DNA of 64,000 nucleotides from Ochotona curzoniae (taxonomy: Eukaryota > Chordata > Mammalia > Lagomorpha > Ochotonidae): assembly GCF_017591425.1 (NCBI RefSeq), contig NW_024465369.1, positions 29,679,001 to 29,743,000 of the forward strand. The letters run 5' to 3'. Positions 10,870-21,839 of this stretch are shown here, piece after piece (within the stretch, counting starts at the first letter, position 1; every line of letters starts with the position of its first letter). The notes under the pieces are model-generated. The model was not told the DNA's origin. It searched no databases and saw only the letters and a program-made list of their open reading frames with translations. The position numbers and the translations under genes were made by a program.

Positions 10870-11724
10870 ACCAGGATATTCCATTGTGAAAGGTACTTGA
10901 TCCGTGACACCAAACCAATGTTTTTTTTTAAATGTCTTTATATTTGCTTCTAACCCTCCTTTAACATACATACTCAACAATAAACATGAAAAGTTTAATT
11001 AGGTTAATACGGAAAATCATATGTTTCCATTAGCTATTAGAAAAGAATAATTTTTGTCATCACACACATCCTTATGTCAAATCTCAGAACACGCTTGTAA
11101 ACCAAACTTACAGCCATGGATACATATTCCATGCAGGTTTCAGGGTGTCAAGGACCCTAAGCACCATTTTGGTATTGGTATGCAAACATTGGTATGGCCC
11201 ATCTGCAATTGGGGCAAGTTGTTGTTATTGTTGTCGTTGTTGCTACACAGACTGATCTGCATGGTAATCCTTATGAAAACCACCACAGACAGAAAATGCT
11301 TGCCATAGGCCTTAGAACGTGTAGCCACTGAGTACCCAGTGGTATATAGAGAACTGTAGCCAGTGTTTCATAGAGCTAATTGAGTCCCAGCAAAGTCAGC
11401 ATTTCAAGGGGCAGAGAGCTGCTGTGCAATGCAAATGGAAAGTCCCAGAGAGCCCAGTAACTGATGGTGACCCATTTGTAAAATATTCTTAGGAGAATTA
11501 AAGATCACTTTAGCAATATGGCAAAAATCCTGTTTTCTAATAACTGCAGATTTCCAAACAGACAGCTGCAGGATTTTCTGCAATATTTTTTTAAGACCTT
11601 GATGTAAGGAAATGGCCTTCAATGTAGGACCTCAAGCAGAAAGCAGATCTATGATCAAGAGTAAGAGCATAGTGTTAACGCTAGTCTTGATGAGAGATAT
11701 TCCTAGTACCTGCATTTTTAAAGA
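10870..11724. other. unassigned sequence
   Basis: No gene. A short imperfect GTT repeat lies at 11220-11243. Frames at 11054-11308 (+) and 11404-11622 (-) show no domain. Confidence 0.5.
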
Positions 11725-11736
11725 AGCAGTTTCTAG

Positions 11737-12048
11737 GGCCCAGCGCTGTGGCCTAGCGGCTAAAGTCCTCTCCTTGAACCCATATGGGCGCCGGTTCTAA
11801 TCCTGGCAGCCCTGTGTCCCATCTAGCTCCCTGGTTGTGGCCTGGGAAAGCAGTCGAGGATAGCCCAGAGTCTTGGGACCCTGCACTCACGTGGGAGACC
11901 TGGAAAAGGTTCTGGACTCCTGGCTTCAAATCAGTTTAACACCGGCCGTTGTGGTCACTTGGGAAGTGAATCATCAGATGGAAGATATTTCTTTCTATCT
12001 TTCCTCCTCTGTGTATATCTTACAATAAAAATAAATAATTTTTTAAAA
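11737..12048 (+). repeat. C-SINE, sense, full length with TSD
   Basis: Complete element: GGCCCAGCGCTGTGGCCTAG (A box), CATATGGGCGCCGGTTCTAA (ending in the B box), GGCCTGGGAAAGCAGTCGAG, TGGGACCCTGCACTCACG, AGTGAATCATCAGATGG and an AATAAAAATAAATAATTTTT tail. The target-site duplication is AGCAGTTTCTAGGG at 11725-11738 and AGCATTTTCTAGGG at 12049-12062, with one mismatch and a GG overlap with the head. This supports L1-driven insertion. Confidence 0.95.
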
Positions 12049-12062
12049 AGCATTTTCTAGGG

Positions 12063-12720
12063 AGAATGGTAGAAGTATTCAACTCTATCATTGTGTTTTC
12101 TTATAAACTTGAATACTACCTAATTCTAGAATGTTGCATTTTTTTCCCTTACAAAATCCTGAGTGATTTTTTTTTTTAAACTCAACAAACTTTTTAGCAT
12201 TACCTTTTGAGTAAGGGAGGATTCCTAATTGACAGCTCCCACAAAGTATTTGTGTCCTAAGTTGTACACAGTACCTCTCAGAAAATGTAAATAGTAAATT
12301 CAATTCATTTGTGTTCCAGGAAGAAACTTTCCACATCAATATGCCTACAATTTAAATTATACGTTTCCTAGTTCTATGGGGCATAACTATTCAGGCTGGT
12401 GGAAGAAAAGACACTCCTAGAAGTCACAGATTTAGGCAACCAGTAAAACCAGCTTTCTGTTCTTGAGAAAGCAGACTATTTCTTATGCATCTGTGAGTTA
12501 TCCAGACACATGCAGATGATTCTCCTTTTCCATGCAGTGTTGGTTGGATACAGGTCTCTGGAAGCTTGCCTCACTTGATAGTGAAAGTCACAGACATCTT
12601 AAGGTCTACTATTGGAAGTTAAATTTTTTGTCACTACAAGTCTCAAAAGAGGCCCAAATATAAAGTATGTTGCCAAATATAAAACATGGCCGAAACTTTG
12701 TAGCTATCTTTATTTTATTT
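12063..12720. other. unassigned sequence
   Basis: No gene or named repeat recognised. The minus-strand frame at 12088-12339 has no motif. Confidence 0.5.
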
Positions 12721-12724
12721 CAAA

Positions 12725-12895
12725 TGCTTGCCATGATCTACAGTCTGTTAAGTGCTTTTTCTACTTTATATAAACCTAAGACCCACAGAGCAAATTAAAT
12801 ATCACTCCATGTGTGTCAGTTAAGAGCCTTGATGCTCAGAAATAACAAAGTATGCTGTTTATAGTTGAATCCATTGGAACTTGGCTCTGTCTGTC
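12725..12895 (-). repeat. MIR, antisense, diverged
   Basis: Blocks CAGTCTGTTAAGTGCTTTTTC, CTAAGACCCACAGAGC, AGCCTTGATGCTCAGAAATAAC and TTGAATCCATTGGAACTTGG follow antisense MIR order ('ctaagtgcttt', 'gctcagagaggttaa', 'ttgaacc'). It is weaker than the MIR at 10640. Confidence 0.55.
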
Positions 12896-13069
12896 TCTCC
12901 ACACCACCAGTTAGCCGAAGAGAAAAGGTAAGGGATGACAAAAGCATATGCATTTATTAAACAAGTTTTATGACGGTCCTCATGTTGCTCATACTATTAG
13001 TGGAGTTTCTTCTGCCATTCCTGTCATATCAAGGATTTTAGCATTCTAAAGTTAATTTTTAATTTTTAA

Positions 13070-13382
13070 ATTTTCAAAGCTTTATTCATTTACTTATTCA
13101 TTCGTTCAATGTGACAGAGAGGGAGAGGTCGGAGAGAGGGCTCTTCCACCCACTTACATATTCTCTAAGTCCCTGCAATGGCCAGTGATGGGCCAGCTGT
13201 CAGCTAGGAACCAGAAACTCCATCTGGATCGCCAATGTGTGGGAAAGGGACTATTAGCAGGAACCTGGATAGGAAGCAGAGCAGCCCAAACTCAAAACAG
13301 AACTGAAAAGAACAGAACAGATATGCTGTGCTGGCTTTACAGTCACCAGCTTCCCCCAAAACTCCACAGTGCCAGGCCCTAT
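13070..13382 (-). repeat. old C-SINE, antisense
   Basis: From TTTATTCATTTACTTATTC and GACAGAGAGGGAGAGG (tail side) through CCTGCAATGGCCAGTGATGG, GAACCAGAAACTCCATC and CAGGAACCTGGATAGG to the antisense head ACTCCACAGTGCCAGGCCC. Near full length, old, with an A/G-rich internal insertion around 13285-13320. Confidence 0.75.
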
Positions 13383-13384
13383 GA

Positions 13385-14298
13385 TACTTTTTTGAAGCCT
13401 GTGAGGCGAAACTCATGAAATTCTCTAAAAATATCATTGATACAATTTTCTGTGTTAGCTTGCTTTGTTCCTTCTAGTTATTCCAAATAAATGAGTTGGC
13501 TGAATTTGCCACTCATAGAGTAACAGAGAACCCAAGGAAAGTTAAATGGCTGTAAGTCTTTCAATCATATCCAGTTCTGGCCTGATCAAATACACTTAAT
13601 GAAATAAACCTATGGAAAATGTTATTGGATGATTTCAAGTCATTATTGTAATACTTAAATAAAATCCAACAAATGTAATGTTTTGTAAAACATGCATAGC
13701 CATCTAACACTAAGCCTATGGGAAAAAATGTGTTAAACTGCCTCATTATAGTTTTTCTTGAGTACTCTGTCTGTTCTGTTCTGTAAGATTATATAAAACT
13801 TTTGTGAAAAAGGAGTATTCAATCAAAAGTGGTTTTGTTCTATGTGAACAGCTGGTGGGATGTCTTTGTTTTCTGCTTTAGTACTTCCTTACAAAATAGA
13901 TCAATTGTATGACTATGGCATATAAAGGACAGATATGGAACAGTTGAAACTGTTTAAGTTTTCAGTGTACTTGAAACAAAAGATTAAAAAGCTGGTGTTA
14001 CTTAACTTAGTCTCAAGAAGCATAGATTGGGGGAAATTTAGAATATTCTCATCGATTGAGTTTTGTATGTAAACACCTTTAAAAGCAGTGAAGATTCGGG
14101 TATCATTAATATCTTTCACTGCTGTGGGAGTGGAGATAAAGATGTCCTGTAATTGTAGATTATTATGGTTATTAAGTCTTTTGGTTTTGTTCTTTTGGTT
14201 AATTATTGAGAATATGAAAACTAACAATGTTATTCAGCTCATTTAAGCTCAGTGCTTGAATCAAATATACAGAAAAGTACAGGGATAGCCATTTTATA
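13385..14298. other. unassigned sequence with a 104-codon minus-strand frame
   Basis: No recognisable repeat. A minus-strand frame at 13913-14227 encodes 104 residues with the stretch TAVKDINDTRIFTAFKGVY. I recognise no domain, and there is no splice or polyA context that would make it a gene. It is most likely chance or a remnant of an unknown element. Confidence 0.4.
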
Positions 14299-14299
14299 A

Positions 14300-14620
14300 T
14301 TAATTATTTAAAAGAGCAAATGAGCAAGGGATAGACACTAAGGAGGGGAGGCTAGTCTTCCATTTACTGATTCTCTCCTTCAATGGCCACAGCAGTCAGG
14401 TCTGAGCCAGGTTGAAACTAGGAGCCCAGAACTCCATCCGGGTGCCTCTCATGAGTGTCAGTCACCCAAAAATGTGAGTTATTACCAGTTGCCATTTTGG
14501 ACCATTTAACAGGAGATGGATTGGAAGCACAGAGTAGCTCCGATACTGAAACTAACACTGTGAGACAGGGGATTAGTTTACAAGTGGAAGTTTAAACCCT
14601 GTGTCATAATACTGGACCCC
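14300..14620 (-). repeat. old C-SINE, antisense
   Basis: Family order in reverse: CAATGGCCACAGCAGTCAGG, GAACTCCATCCGGGTGCCTC, GAGATGGATTGGAAGCACAG and the antisense head AGTTTAAACCCTGTGTCATAAT with ACTGGACCCC. Strongly diverged but long. Confidence 0.7.
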
Positions 14621-14629
14621 ATTCTTTTT

Positions 14630-16035
14630 CCCCTGTCCCTTTGAATAGGAAGATCTAGATCAAAAAGTAGAAGAAATGGGAAAGTCAAAATAATTTAACC
14701 ATACTGCAATGGTTCCTCTGTCTGCCAAACTTCAGCATTGTGATTTTCCTTTTCTGTTCAATATATTATGTTTCGGAATTATCTCTGTAGTCTTATTTTT
14801 TTTTCTTAAAAACAGAATACCAGAGAACATGTAGAATTATGGAACAGGCTTTCCTAAACCAATGCTTTTGCTCACCCTCCAATAGTCAGACCTCGATATG
14901 ACCCTACCTTATCACTAGCTTACTGCTAGACTAGCAGTAGTATTTGTGCTTACACATATGGGCACACAGGCTTGTCAAAAATAGCGAAAGTAAGAACAGT
15001 GCTAAATAGGCTTTTTAAAAATGTTCTTGTTAAACATTAGCTGTGGTCACTGTCATTATAATTCTTGAGTGCATTTGTGTGTCAAGCTAAAGATCATGTT
15101 TAATCATTTAAAAAATGTTCTTTGAGAAATAATGTTGATTTTTTTTAAGTTTGGACTCCTACTATAATTTACTTGAACATCAAGCTTGCTGTGAGTTCCA
15201 CTAGAAATTCTCAAGACTATCCAAAGAAATAGTATAATTTTTAGCAAGTGCCAACAATTTCCATGTGAATGGGGCTTTTATTAAACATATTTTAACACTC
15301 CTCTGGATTAATAATGTGTTAGCAAAAAAAAAAAAAGTCATGTTGAGCTTTCTGCAATTATCCTTCCATCCCAATTATGCTGTGACATTAAGTCTTGTGA
15401 CATTTAATTTTTAAAAAAAGGCCATTTCACCCATGGCTACCTTTAGTGCAGACAATTTATGCAACAGTGTTCCCAATGACAAAATTATGAAAAGAAGTCA
15501 TTCCAACATGCTGATATATCTAACTGTCCATGTGAATTCAATAAGGTGTAGCAAAATGAACAAACTGTTAATATTATGATCACCTGGCCCTCATACAATG
15601 GACAGATGAATTAACAGCATGGGCTTTTAACACAATGCAAAATTAAGAAAGTGAAAATGCATAACTAGTAGGGTACACAGTTCCTTAGTAAATGACAATT
15701 AAGGAAATTTATCTTCCCCTTGGAATGCATTTAAGGTAGTTTATATAAGGTGTATCGTTTGACATAGTTGACCTATTCTACAGCTTAATGTTCGTTGAAA
15801 AATCTTATAGAATTCATTTAAATGTTTAGAGAGTTGAAATTGTTATAGTTGATATTGAATTATTGATCTATTAAGGTATTTTGATGTGTTAACTATCAAA
15901 ACATCATGTGTGAACTAAAAAGTGTATGACATATTCCTTTCCATAGAATTGATATATCTAAAACTTACTCTGAATTTAGTTAATATTTTACTGATAAGCT
16001 GATTGTTAGGCATCAAGTAATAGCATGCTTCTTCA
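14630..16035. other. unassigned AT-rich sequence
   Basis: About 1.4 kb with no gene or named repeat. Poly-A runs occur at 15326-15337 and near 15411-15418. No long frame. Confidence 0.5.
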
Positions 16036-16382
16036 CTTTAAAGATTTATGTATCTACTTATCTGTCTATTCATTTATTTATTTATATAGGAAAGGCAGAT
16101 TTACAGAAAGGAGGGAAAAAGATCTTCCATCTGCTTCTTCCCTCCCCAAGTGGCCACAATCGCCAGGGCTTAACTGAACTGAAGCCAGGAGCTGGGAGCC
16201 TCTCCCAGGTCTCTCATCCAGGTGCAGGGTCCCAAGGATTTGGGCCGTCCTTGACTGCTCTCCCAGGCCACAAGTCTGGAACTGGATGGGAAGTGGAGCA
16301 AGCTGTACATGAATTGGCATCCAAATGAGATGCTTTTTCATAGGGGAAGAGGGTTAGCTAGATGAGACACTACATCAGCCTG
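16036..16382 (-). repeat. C-SINE, antisense (first of three in a row)
   Basis: AAAGATTTATGTATC tail with extra TTTA repeats, AAAGATCTTCCATCTGC, CAGGGTCCCAAGGATTTG, CTCCCAGGCCACAAG, AACTGGATGGGAAGTGG, then a diverged antisense head GAGGGTTAGCTAGATGAGAC. The head differs from the consensus more than the body does. Intermediate age. Confidence 0.85.
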
Positions 16383-16435
16383 TTTTAGTTCCTTTTTCTT
16401 AAAAAACAAAAAAACATATTTTTGTTGTTTAATTT

Positions 16436-16770
16436 CTTTTTTTTTAAAGATTTATTTATTTTTATTGGAAAGTCAGATATACAGAGTGGAGAAGGCATAG
16501 AGAGGATATCTTCCATATCCTTTTATTCACTCCCAAAGGACTGCAATGGCTGGAGCTGTGCTTATCTGAAGCCAAAAACCTGGAGCCTCTTCTGGGTCTC
16601 CCATGAAGGTGCAGGGTCCCAATGCTTTGGGTCTTCCTTGACTGCTTTCCCAGGCCACAAGCATGGACCTGGATGGGAAGTAGGGCTGCCAGGATTAGAA
16701 TCGGCACCCATATGAAATCCTGGCATGTTGAAGGCATGAATTTTAGCCACTAGGCTACAGCGCCAGGCCC
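16436..16770 (-). repeat. C-SINE, antisense, full length (second of three)
   Basis: Poly-T and AAAGATTTATTTATTTTTATT, AAAGTCAGATATACAGAG, AGGATATCTTCCATATCC, AGGGTCCCAATGCTTTGGG, CCCAGGCCACAAGCATGG, AGGATTAGAATCGGCACCC (antisense B box) and TTTAGCCACTAGGCTACAG (antisense A box) with CGCCAGGCCC. A (TTTG)n tract abuts its head side. Confidence 0.93.
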
Positions 16771-16773
16771 TGG

Positions 16774-16801
16774 TTTTGTTTGTTTGTTTGTTTGTTTGTT
16801 T
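16774..16801 (+). repeat. (TTTG)n microsatellite
   Basis: About six to seven TTTG units lie between two antisense C-SINEs. They probably descend from the A-rich tail of the element to the right (16803-17072), whose 3' end faces left. Confidence 0.9.
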
Positions 16802-16802
16802 T

Positions 16803-17072
16803 AATGTAGAATAACAGGAAAAGGAAGCAACAGAAAGGTAGACTCACTCCTCAACAGCAACAGTGGCTGAGGTTGGGCCAAGTCAAAAGCAGGACCTAGA
16901 ACTTCTTCTGGGTCTTCCACATGTGGGTCTAGACGCCATTCTCCACTGCCATCCCATGTACGTTATCAGGGAGCTAGATCAAAAGTGAAGCAACCAGATC
17001 TTGACCCACTGCTCACGTGGCATGCTGGCATTGCAGGCAGTGGTTTTACCCTCTCCTTCACAAGGCCAGTCC
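16803..17072 (-). repeat. old C-SINE, antisense (third of three)
   Basis: Diverged body: CAACAGCAACAGTGGCTGAGG, AGGACCTAGAACTTCTTCTG, GTCTTCCACATGTGGG, CATGCTGGCATTGCAGGCAG and the head end TTTTACCCTCTCCTTCACAAG with GCCAGTCC. It is older than its left neighbour. Confidence 0.75.
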
Positions 17073-17074
17073 GT

Positions 17075-19878
17075 AATTGTTGCTTCCTGAGAACAGGACC
17101 ATCACTTCCTTGTCCTTTTAAATTCATGGCTGCTGCAGATTTCTAAATCTAAGATATTTGTTCATGTGGATGAATAATAACGTGTTTTTTTCTGTGTTTT
17201 CATAACTGAGATTTTACAGGAAACCATTAATACGTAAAACTAAGCTTACAAAGGACAGTGGAACTGCTTTATCTGTTATTACCAATAATATGTGGAAATC
17301 ATGTGTCAGTTTTGAACTTTTGGACTACATGTAAGAAAAAGTCAATTTGAGCTTAAACCACCAAATCATTGGCTTATCTTTGTGGTAGGTTGTAATGAAC
17401 ATTTTCCTGTACTAAAACATGCTACTTGATAGTCAAAATTGTGTACAGTTATCCATTCCTTAGCATGAACTGTTTCTGTCATTTTTGATAATACACAGTC
17501 CTTGGACACTTGCAAATTCCTCTGCTCTGAGGAAGACTTGTTGTCAAGTTATGCAATATCAGTAGCTGTAAGATTATATTAATGGCATATGAAGGAGAAA
17601 CAATAAACATCCATGTTATTGGTAAGTAGCCCTCTGTGTCTGTCGTGTGAACAAATTTCACCCGGAACCAAGTAAGACCTCAAGTCTATGGAAAGGGATG
17701 GATAGCTGATTAGAATAAGTGTCTGTGACTAGTAAGGGGACTAGTAAGGGGAAGCTACAGAGTCTGGGGACCAAAATCTGTTACAAGCCACGCAAGATTT
17801 AAGATATCAGGGTTGATAGAACAAACCTAGGGGCAGGTGGCATTTATTTTTCAAGATTACACATGAAATTCTTTCCTTGAACTATTTTGAAAAAAAAAAA
17901 AAAAAGACCTCAGTGATTAGTTAAAAGTGTGTAGTAAATTGAGTCTCTGTTATAGTTGCTCTACCCATCATATCATTGTATAGTCTGGTATTATGCATAA
18001 ATATAGTTTCTCAAAGTAGGTTCATTTTAAATGGTTATATTTTCTGTTATAATGTTTTATATGTGCCAAAGTACAGAAAACCTCCTTTTTCAAGGTTACC
18101 TGGAGGCCTTCATCAATTTCATTCAATTCTCAAGATTTTTCTTCTAGCTAAATCATGGCTACATGCTGGAGTTACTCTTAACAGAAGTGTGGAAAAGGCA
18201 CCAAAGGCGTCTTTTTTCCATTACACACCTGGAAAGATAGCATGTTTCTGTAGAAATATATATGCACAGATTGTTCATGGTGTGAATACACATTGCCACA
18301 GAGATGCGATTGTGAAATAGTGGATCTGGCAGGGTTTGATTAAAGAGTGCTCATGGGCCAAGCAAAATCTGAGCTGAGCAGTGCTCTCTCGAAAAGGATG
18401 AGGACAGCACCACATTCTCCTGTATCTAGAAATGCCTAATCTTTTTATATTTGAAAAGGAAAATTTCTAGAATATGCTACCCATATTCATTTCTTCATTC
18501 TTTCCTATTTTATTGCTGTGGTTTAAATATCCTGGAGCACATTACTTTAACCTTAAGGGTGACATTGCCTTATGAATGCTCCCCACCTTTCCTTGTCAAA
18601 TTTAAGAAGAAACATTTCAAACACATAGACTTGAAAAATCACTTATAGTCTGGGAAATAAAATCTGTCATAGTTCTTCTCTGATGGAGAAGAATCTCTAA
18701 CAGCTTGTTTAATTTGAAAAAGAGAACAAGTGGACTGTTGATGAATTACTTCAGTTCCTAACATTCCTTGGAGACAGTTGTTTAAAAAAAAGTCTTCATA
18801 TATACTCATTAACAGTAGGACTTTTTTAGGAGGTTGGCGATAGTCTGTGGATAAACAAAAGAATTAGCTTACTTCATTTTCAAGCAGTGTGGAATCCGTC
18901 TAGTGTTGTTAAACGGCAGTTGAGAAAATGACCAATCTCTTCGAATGGTCTAGTTTACTGCTATAATTCTTGATTAGTTAATTTATGAATAGTGGACCTA
19001 AAATACTCAATATATTTCCCCTGTGAAAATGTTTGCAGTAAATGAGATAATAATCATTTAAGATACTTTACCTAAGACTGGGATTAAATAATATCTAAGA
19101 TACTCTTGAGGTGTTTTAATTTACTTTCTCATTTTCAGAGGTGAAGTGTGCTTCCTATTTCTACTCGAGCACTGCCTTTTCAGTTAAAATCAGCTAAGCG
19201 TTAATGAAGCTAACTCTTTATAATCTTGGATGCTTTAATTTCTATGCATACATCTTGTGAACTGGGCTCTGCACAGTAGGTGATCCAGGCTTGAGTTTCA
19301 ATTGAAGTCTAAGTCTATTCAAATACTAGTATTCTTTTGTATGTTATCTAAAAGTATCAAGTACATTTTATTATGTCTGTCTAGTTCACAATTCTTATTA
19401 CAATGACTATTTCAGTGGGTATTTTTCAAATTCTTTTTCCACTAAAGAAACATGCCAATCTTGATTGTAATGCTGGAGTTCCAGTTAATCATGAGGGAAA
19501 TTTTAAGGATTTACTAGCATGTTTATTTTTAAGGCTGATTTTTATAGTTTTTACACAGCTTTTATATTTTTTATATTAATTATAAATCAGTATTTAAATT
19601 TCTTCATGTAACTCAAAAAGTCTGTCAAGATTGTTAAATTGTTCACTAGAATTCATATTGTCTGCAGAACAAATGTATTTTTAAATCAATATATCCTCTT
19701 TCATACCCCATTTTGAAGCAGTTATTCAGCAGAATTTATTGGAAAATATAAGTAACTGCTAACTTTGAACCATGCTAATTGCCTCCTGAGCCCTTCATAT
19801 TACTGTGGATTGCAGGAGGTAGAACTGTTGGCAATATTAAGGGATTCCCAGGGAAAGACTGAAACATAATATAAATGA
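17075..19878. other. repeat-poor unassigned sequence (2.8 kb)
   Basis: I recognise no C-SINE, LINE or gene. It holds a 12-bp tandem duplication (17728-17751) and an A run (about 17890-17906). A plus-strand frame of 114 codons at 17976-18320 has no recognisable domain. This is a stretch where a cross-species conservation check would be informative. Confidence 0.5.
17728..17751 (+). repeat. 12-bp exact tandem duplication
   Basis: ACTAGTAAGGGG at 17728-17739 is repeated exactly at 17740-17751. It has the look of a recent slippage or short duplication event. Confidence 0.95.
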
Positions 19879-19880
19879 CT

Positions 19881-20050
19881 GTGGTCAGCATCTTGCTGTA
19901 GTGGGTAAAGCTACGGCTGCAATGGTGGTATCCCATGCGGGCACCACTGCACACTGCAGCCAATAGGGAGTACAACGTAGATGAAAGATCTTTCTCATCC
20001 TCTTTGTTCCATCTCTCTCTGAAATTCTAAAGTTCAAATAAATAAATATG
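19881..20050 (+). repeat. C-SINE with large internal deletion
   Basis: The head is present (GGTCAGCATCTTGCTGTAG, TATCCCATGCGGGCACC). The sequence then jumps to the 3' part (AGATGAAAGATCTTTCTC, CATCTCTCTCTGAAATTC) and AAATAAATAAATATG. About 140-160 bp of the body is missing. Total length is about half the family norm. Confidence 0.75.
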
Positions 20051-20077
20051 TCCAAATAAATTGTTGGACATCTGAGG

Positions 20078-20461
20078 GTTTTTTTTTTTACTATTATTAT
20101 TTGAAAGGCAGAGTGACTGACAGAAAGACACACACACACACAAATGCACACAGAGACAAGCAGGATTGTGTGACAGGGTCAGGGTTGGCAAGTGGAAGAT
20201 ACTGGTCTTCTATGCACTAGTTGCATAGACCTCTCCAGATGTTCACAAGAGCAAGAGCTTGGTTAGCCTAAAGCCAAGCTCCAGGAATTCCATCTGGATC
20301 CCCCACATGCATGGCCAACAGCACAGGTTCTGCAGCCATCATGTTCTGCTACCCAGGAACGTTGGCAGGAAGCAGAATATCCCAACTTGATCCCAAGGGC
20401 TGTGGTTTTGGATGTAGTCGTCCCACAGAGCAGCTTACCTCACAGAACCACAATGCCCACT
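20078..20461 (-). repeat. old C-SINE, antisense, with CA tract
   Basis: Poly-T, ATTATTTGAAAGGCAGAGTG, a (CA)n stretch about 20131-20142, AAGCTCCAGGAATTCCATC, GGATCCCCCACATGC, AACGTTGGCAGGAAGCAG and a head ending CACAGAACCACAATGCCCAC. This is the older rabbit-like subfamily. It sits tail to tail with the deleted element at 19881. Confidence 0.75.
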
Positions 20462-20749
20462 ATAAAGAGAAATTTTCAAAACGTTTACATTAAAAAAATA
20501 TAAAGGTATTAGGCTGTTGAAAACCTAAGAAGATGCTTTAAAAAAAAAAAACTGATGTAGCCTATGAAGTAAGGAGAATGAAATACTTTAAGTAACAAAA
20601 TACTTTATTCACTACATTCTTGAAAAATGCTGAACAATAGTTACTACCATGGAGCAAAAAATGAACATCTGATTTTTCAGACCAATAATAATTAGAATGC
20701 TGAATAAATCCCTTAAGGAGTTAGGAGCAGGGCAATAGGAACTCCTATA

Positions 20750-20885
20750 TTAATAGATGAGCATAGCATTCCTAGGTGGCAATTTGGGAATGTATGGCAA
20801 AAATTTAAAATCACACACTTTGACCCAGTAATAATTCCCCTCAGTAAACTCAAACAAGTATAAAAAGGAGTGTAATACAGGACAG
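20750..20885 (+). repeat. L1M-type LINE fragment, sense
   Basis: GGTGGCAATTTGGGAATGTATG, then TTTGACCCAGTAATAATTCCC, is the typical sense pattern near the 3' end of old LINE-1 (L1M) elements. The fragment is short. Confidence 0.6.
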
Positions 20886-21204
20886 ATCACAGACTTTTTG
20901 GCTGTTCTTGTTCATGTGAATGTATTTTTAGCTGAAATTTTTCTGTTTTTTCTGTGTTGTTTGGAAGTAAGGTGAAATTCTTATGTAATCTAAAAATATA
21001 CAGCTATATCTTTCATTGTGAATTAATTAAAATCCTTCATATCTGAAAAACATTATTATTCAATATATTGAAGTAGAGAACCATATAATTAGGAAGGTTT
21101 GTAACCGAAAGAAATGTAGTGCCTGAAAGATCTTGTCTGAGAATTTAAATGTCATGTATTTGGTGTTGGATTAGGTTACTTTTATTTACTCCTTCCTAGG
21201 TTCC
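20886..21204. other. unassigned AT-rich sequence
   Basis: No gene or named repeat recognised. Confidence 0.5.
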
Positions 21205-21838
21205 TCTCTCTCTTTTTAAAATTTTTAATGTATTTATTTTCATTTTATTTGAACAGAACAGAGATAAAAAGACAGCTTCCACCAGCTGCTTCATTCCCCA
21301 AATGCTTGAAATACCAGGTCCTAGATAAATTTCAAACCAAGCAGGAACTCTCCTGTTTGGCTTGCAGGGACACCAGTACACATGCTTAGCTGCTGCCTCC
21401 CACAAGGCAGTTTAATAGAACATTGGATGGATGGGTCCGGCACAGCAACCTGGTGGCTAAAGTCTTTGCCTTACAAATGCCAGGATCTAATGTAGGTGCC
21501 AGCTCATGACCCAGCAAGTCCCACTTCCCATCCAGCTCTCTGCTTGAGGCGTAGGAAAGTAGTGAAGGATTGTCCAATGCTTTGTGACCTTGCCAGGAAG
21601 CGGTTCCTGGCTTCTGGCTTTGGATTGTCTCAGCTCTGATCAATATGGCCAGTTGGGGAGTGAATCAGCGGACGGAGATGTTCCCCTCTGTCTCTCCTGC
21701 ACTGTGTATATTTGCCTTTCCAATAAACAAACAAACAAACAAACAAATAAATAAAACCTTAAAAAAAAAGAGAGAATGTTAGATGGAGACAGGAACTAGG
21801 ATGTCGGCTAGTCAAGGTGATACGGAGCAGCAGGCCCT
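21205..21838 (-). repeat. old C-SINE, antisense, split by a younger C-SINE
   Basis: The left part, 21205-21431, holds tail and body (AATGTATTTATTTTCATTTT, CACCAGCTGCTTCATTCCCC, CCTAGATAAATTTCAAACC, TGCTGCCTCCCAC). The right part, about 21773-21838, resumes with GGAACTAGGATGTCGGC and the antisense head GAGCAGCAGGCCCTAA. The sense element at 21432-21772 interrupts it, so this copy is the older of the two. Confidence 0.75.
21432..21772 (+). mobile_element. C-SINE nested in an older C-SINE, with TSD
   Basis: Sense, full length: GGTCCGGCACAGCAACCTGG (A box region), CCCACTTCCCATCCAGCTC, GGGGAGTGAATCAGCGGACGG, TTGCCTTTCCAATAAACAAAC and an (AAAC)n/A-rich tail. Its target-site duplication is AGAACATTGGATGGA (21417-21431) and AGAATGTTAGATGGA (21773-21787). 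The three differences are all transitions. The B box is eroded (GCTCATGACCC where GGTTCTAATCC is expected). Confidence 0.9.
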
Positions 21839-21839
21839 A

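Noticed and set aside
11737..11830. tRNA-like sequence with A and B boxes
   Set aside because: It is the tRNA-derived head of a C-SINE, as are similar heads elsewhere. No cloverleaf with acceptor-stem pairing and no genuine tRNA gene is visible.
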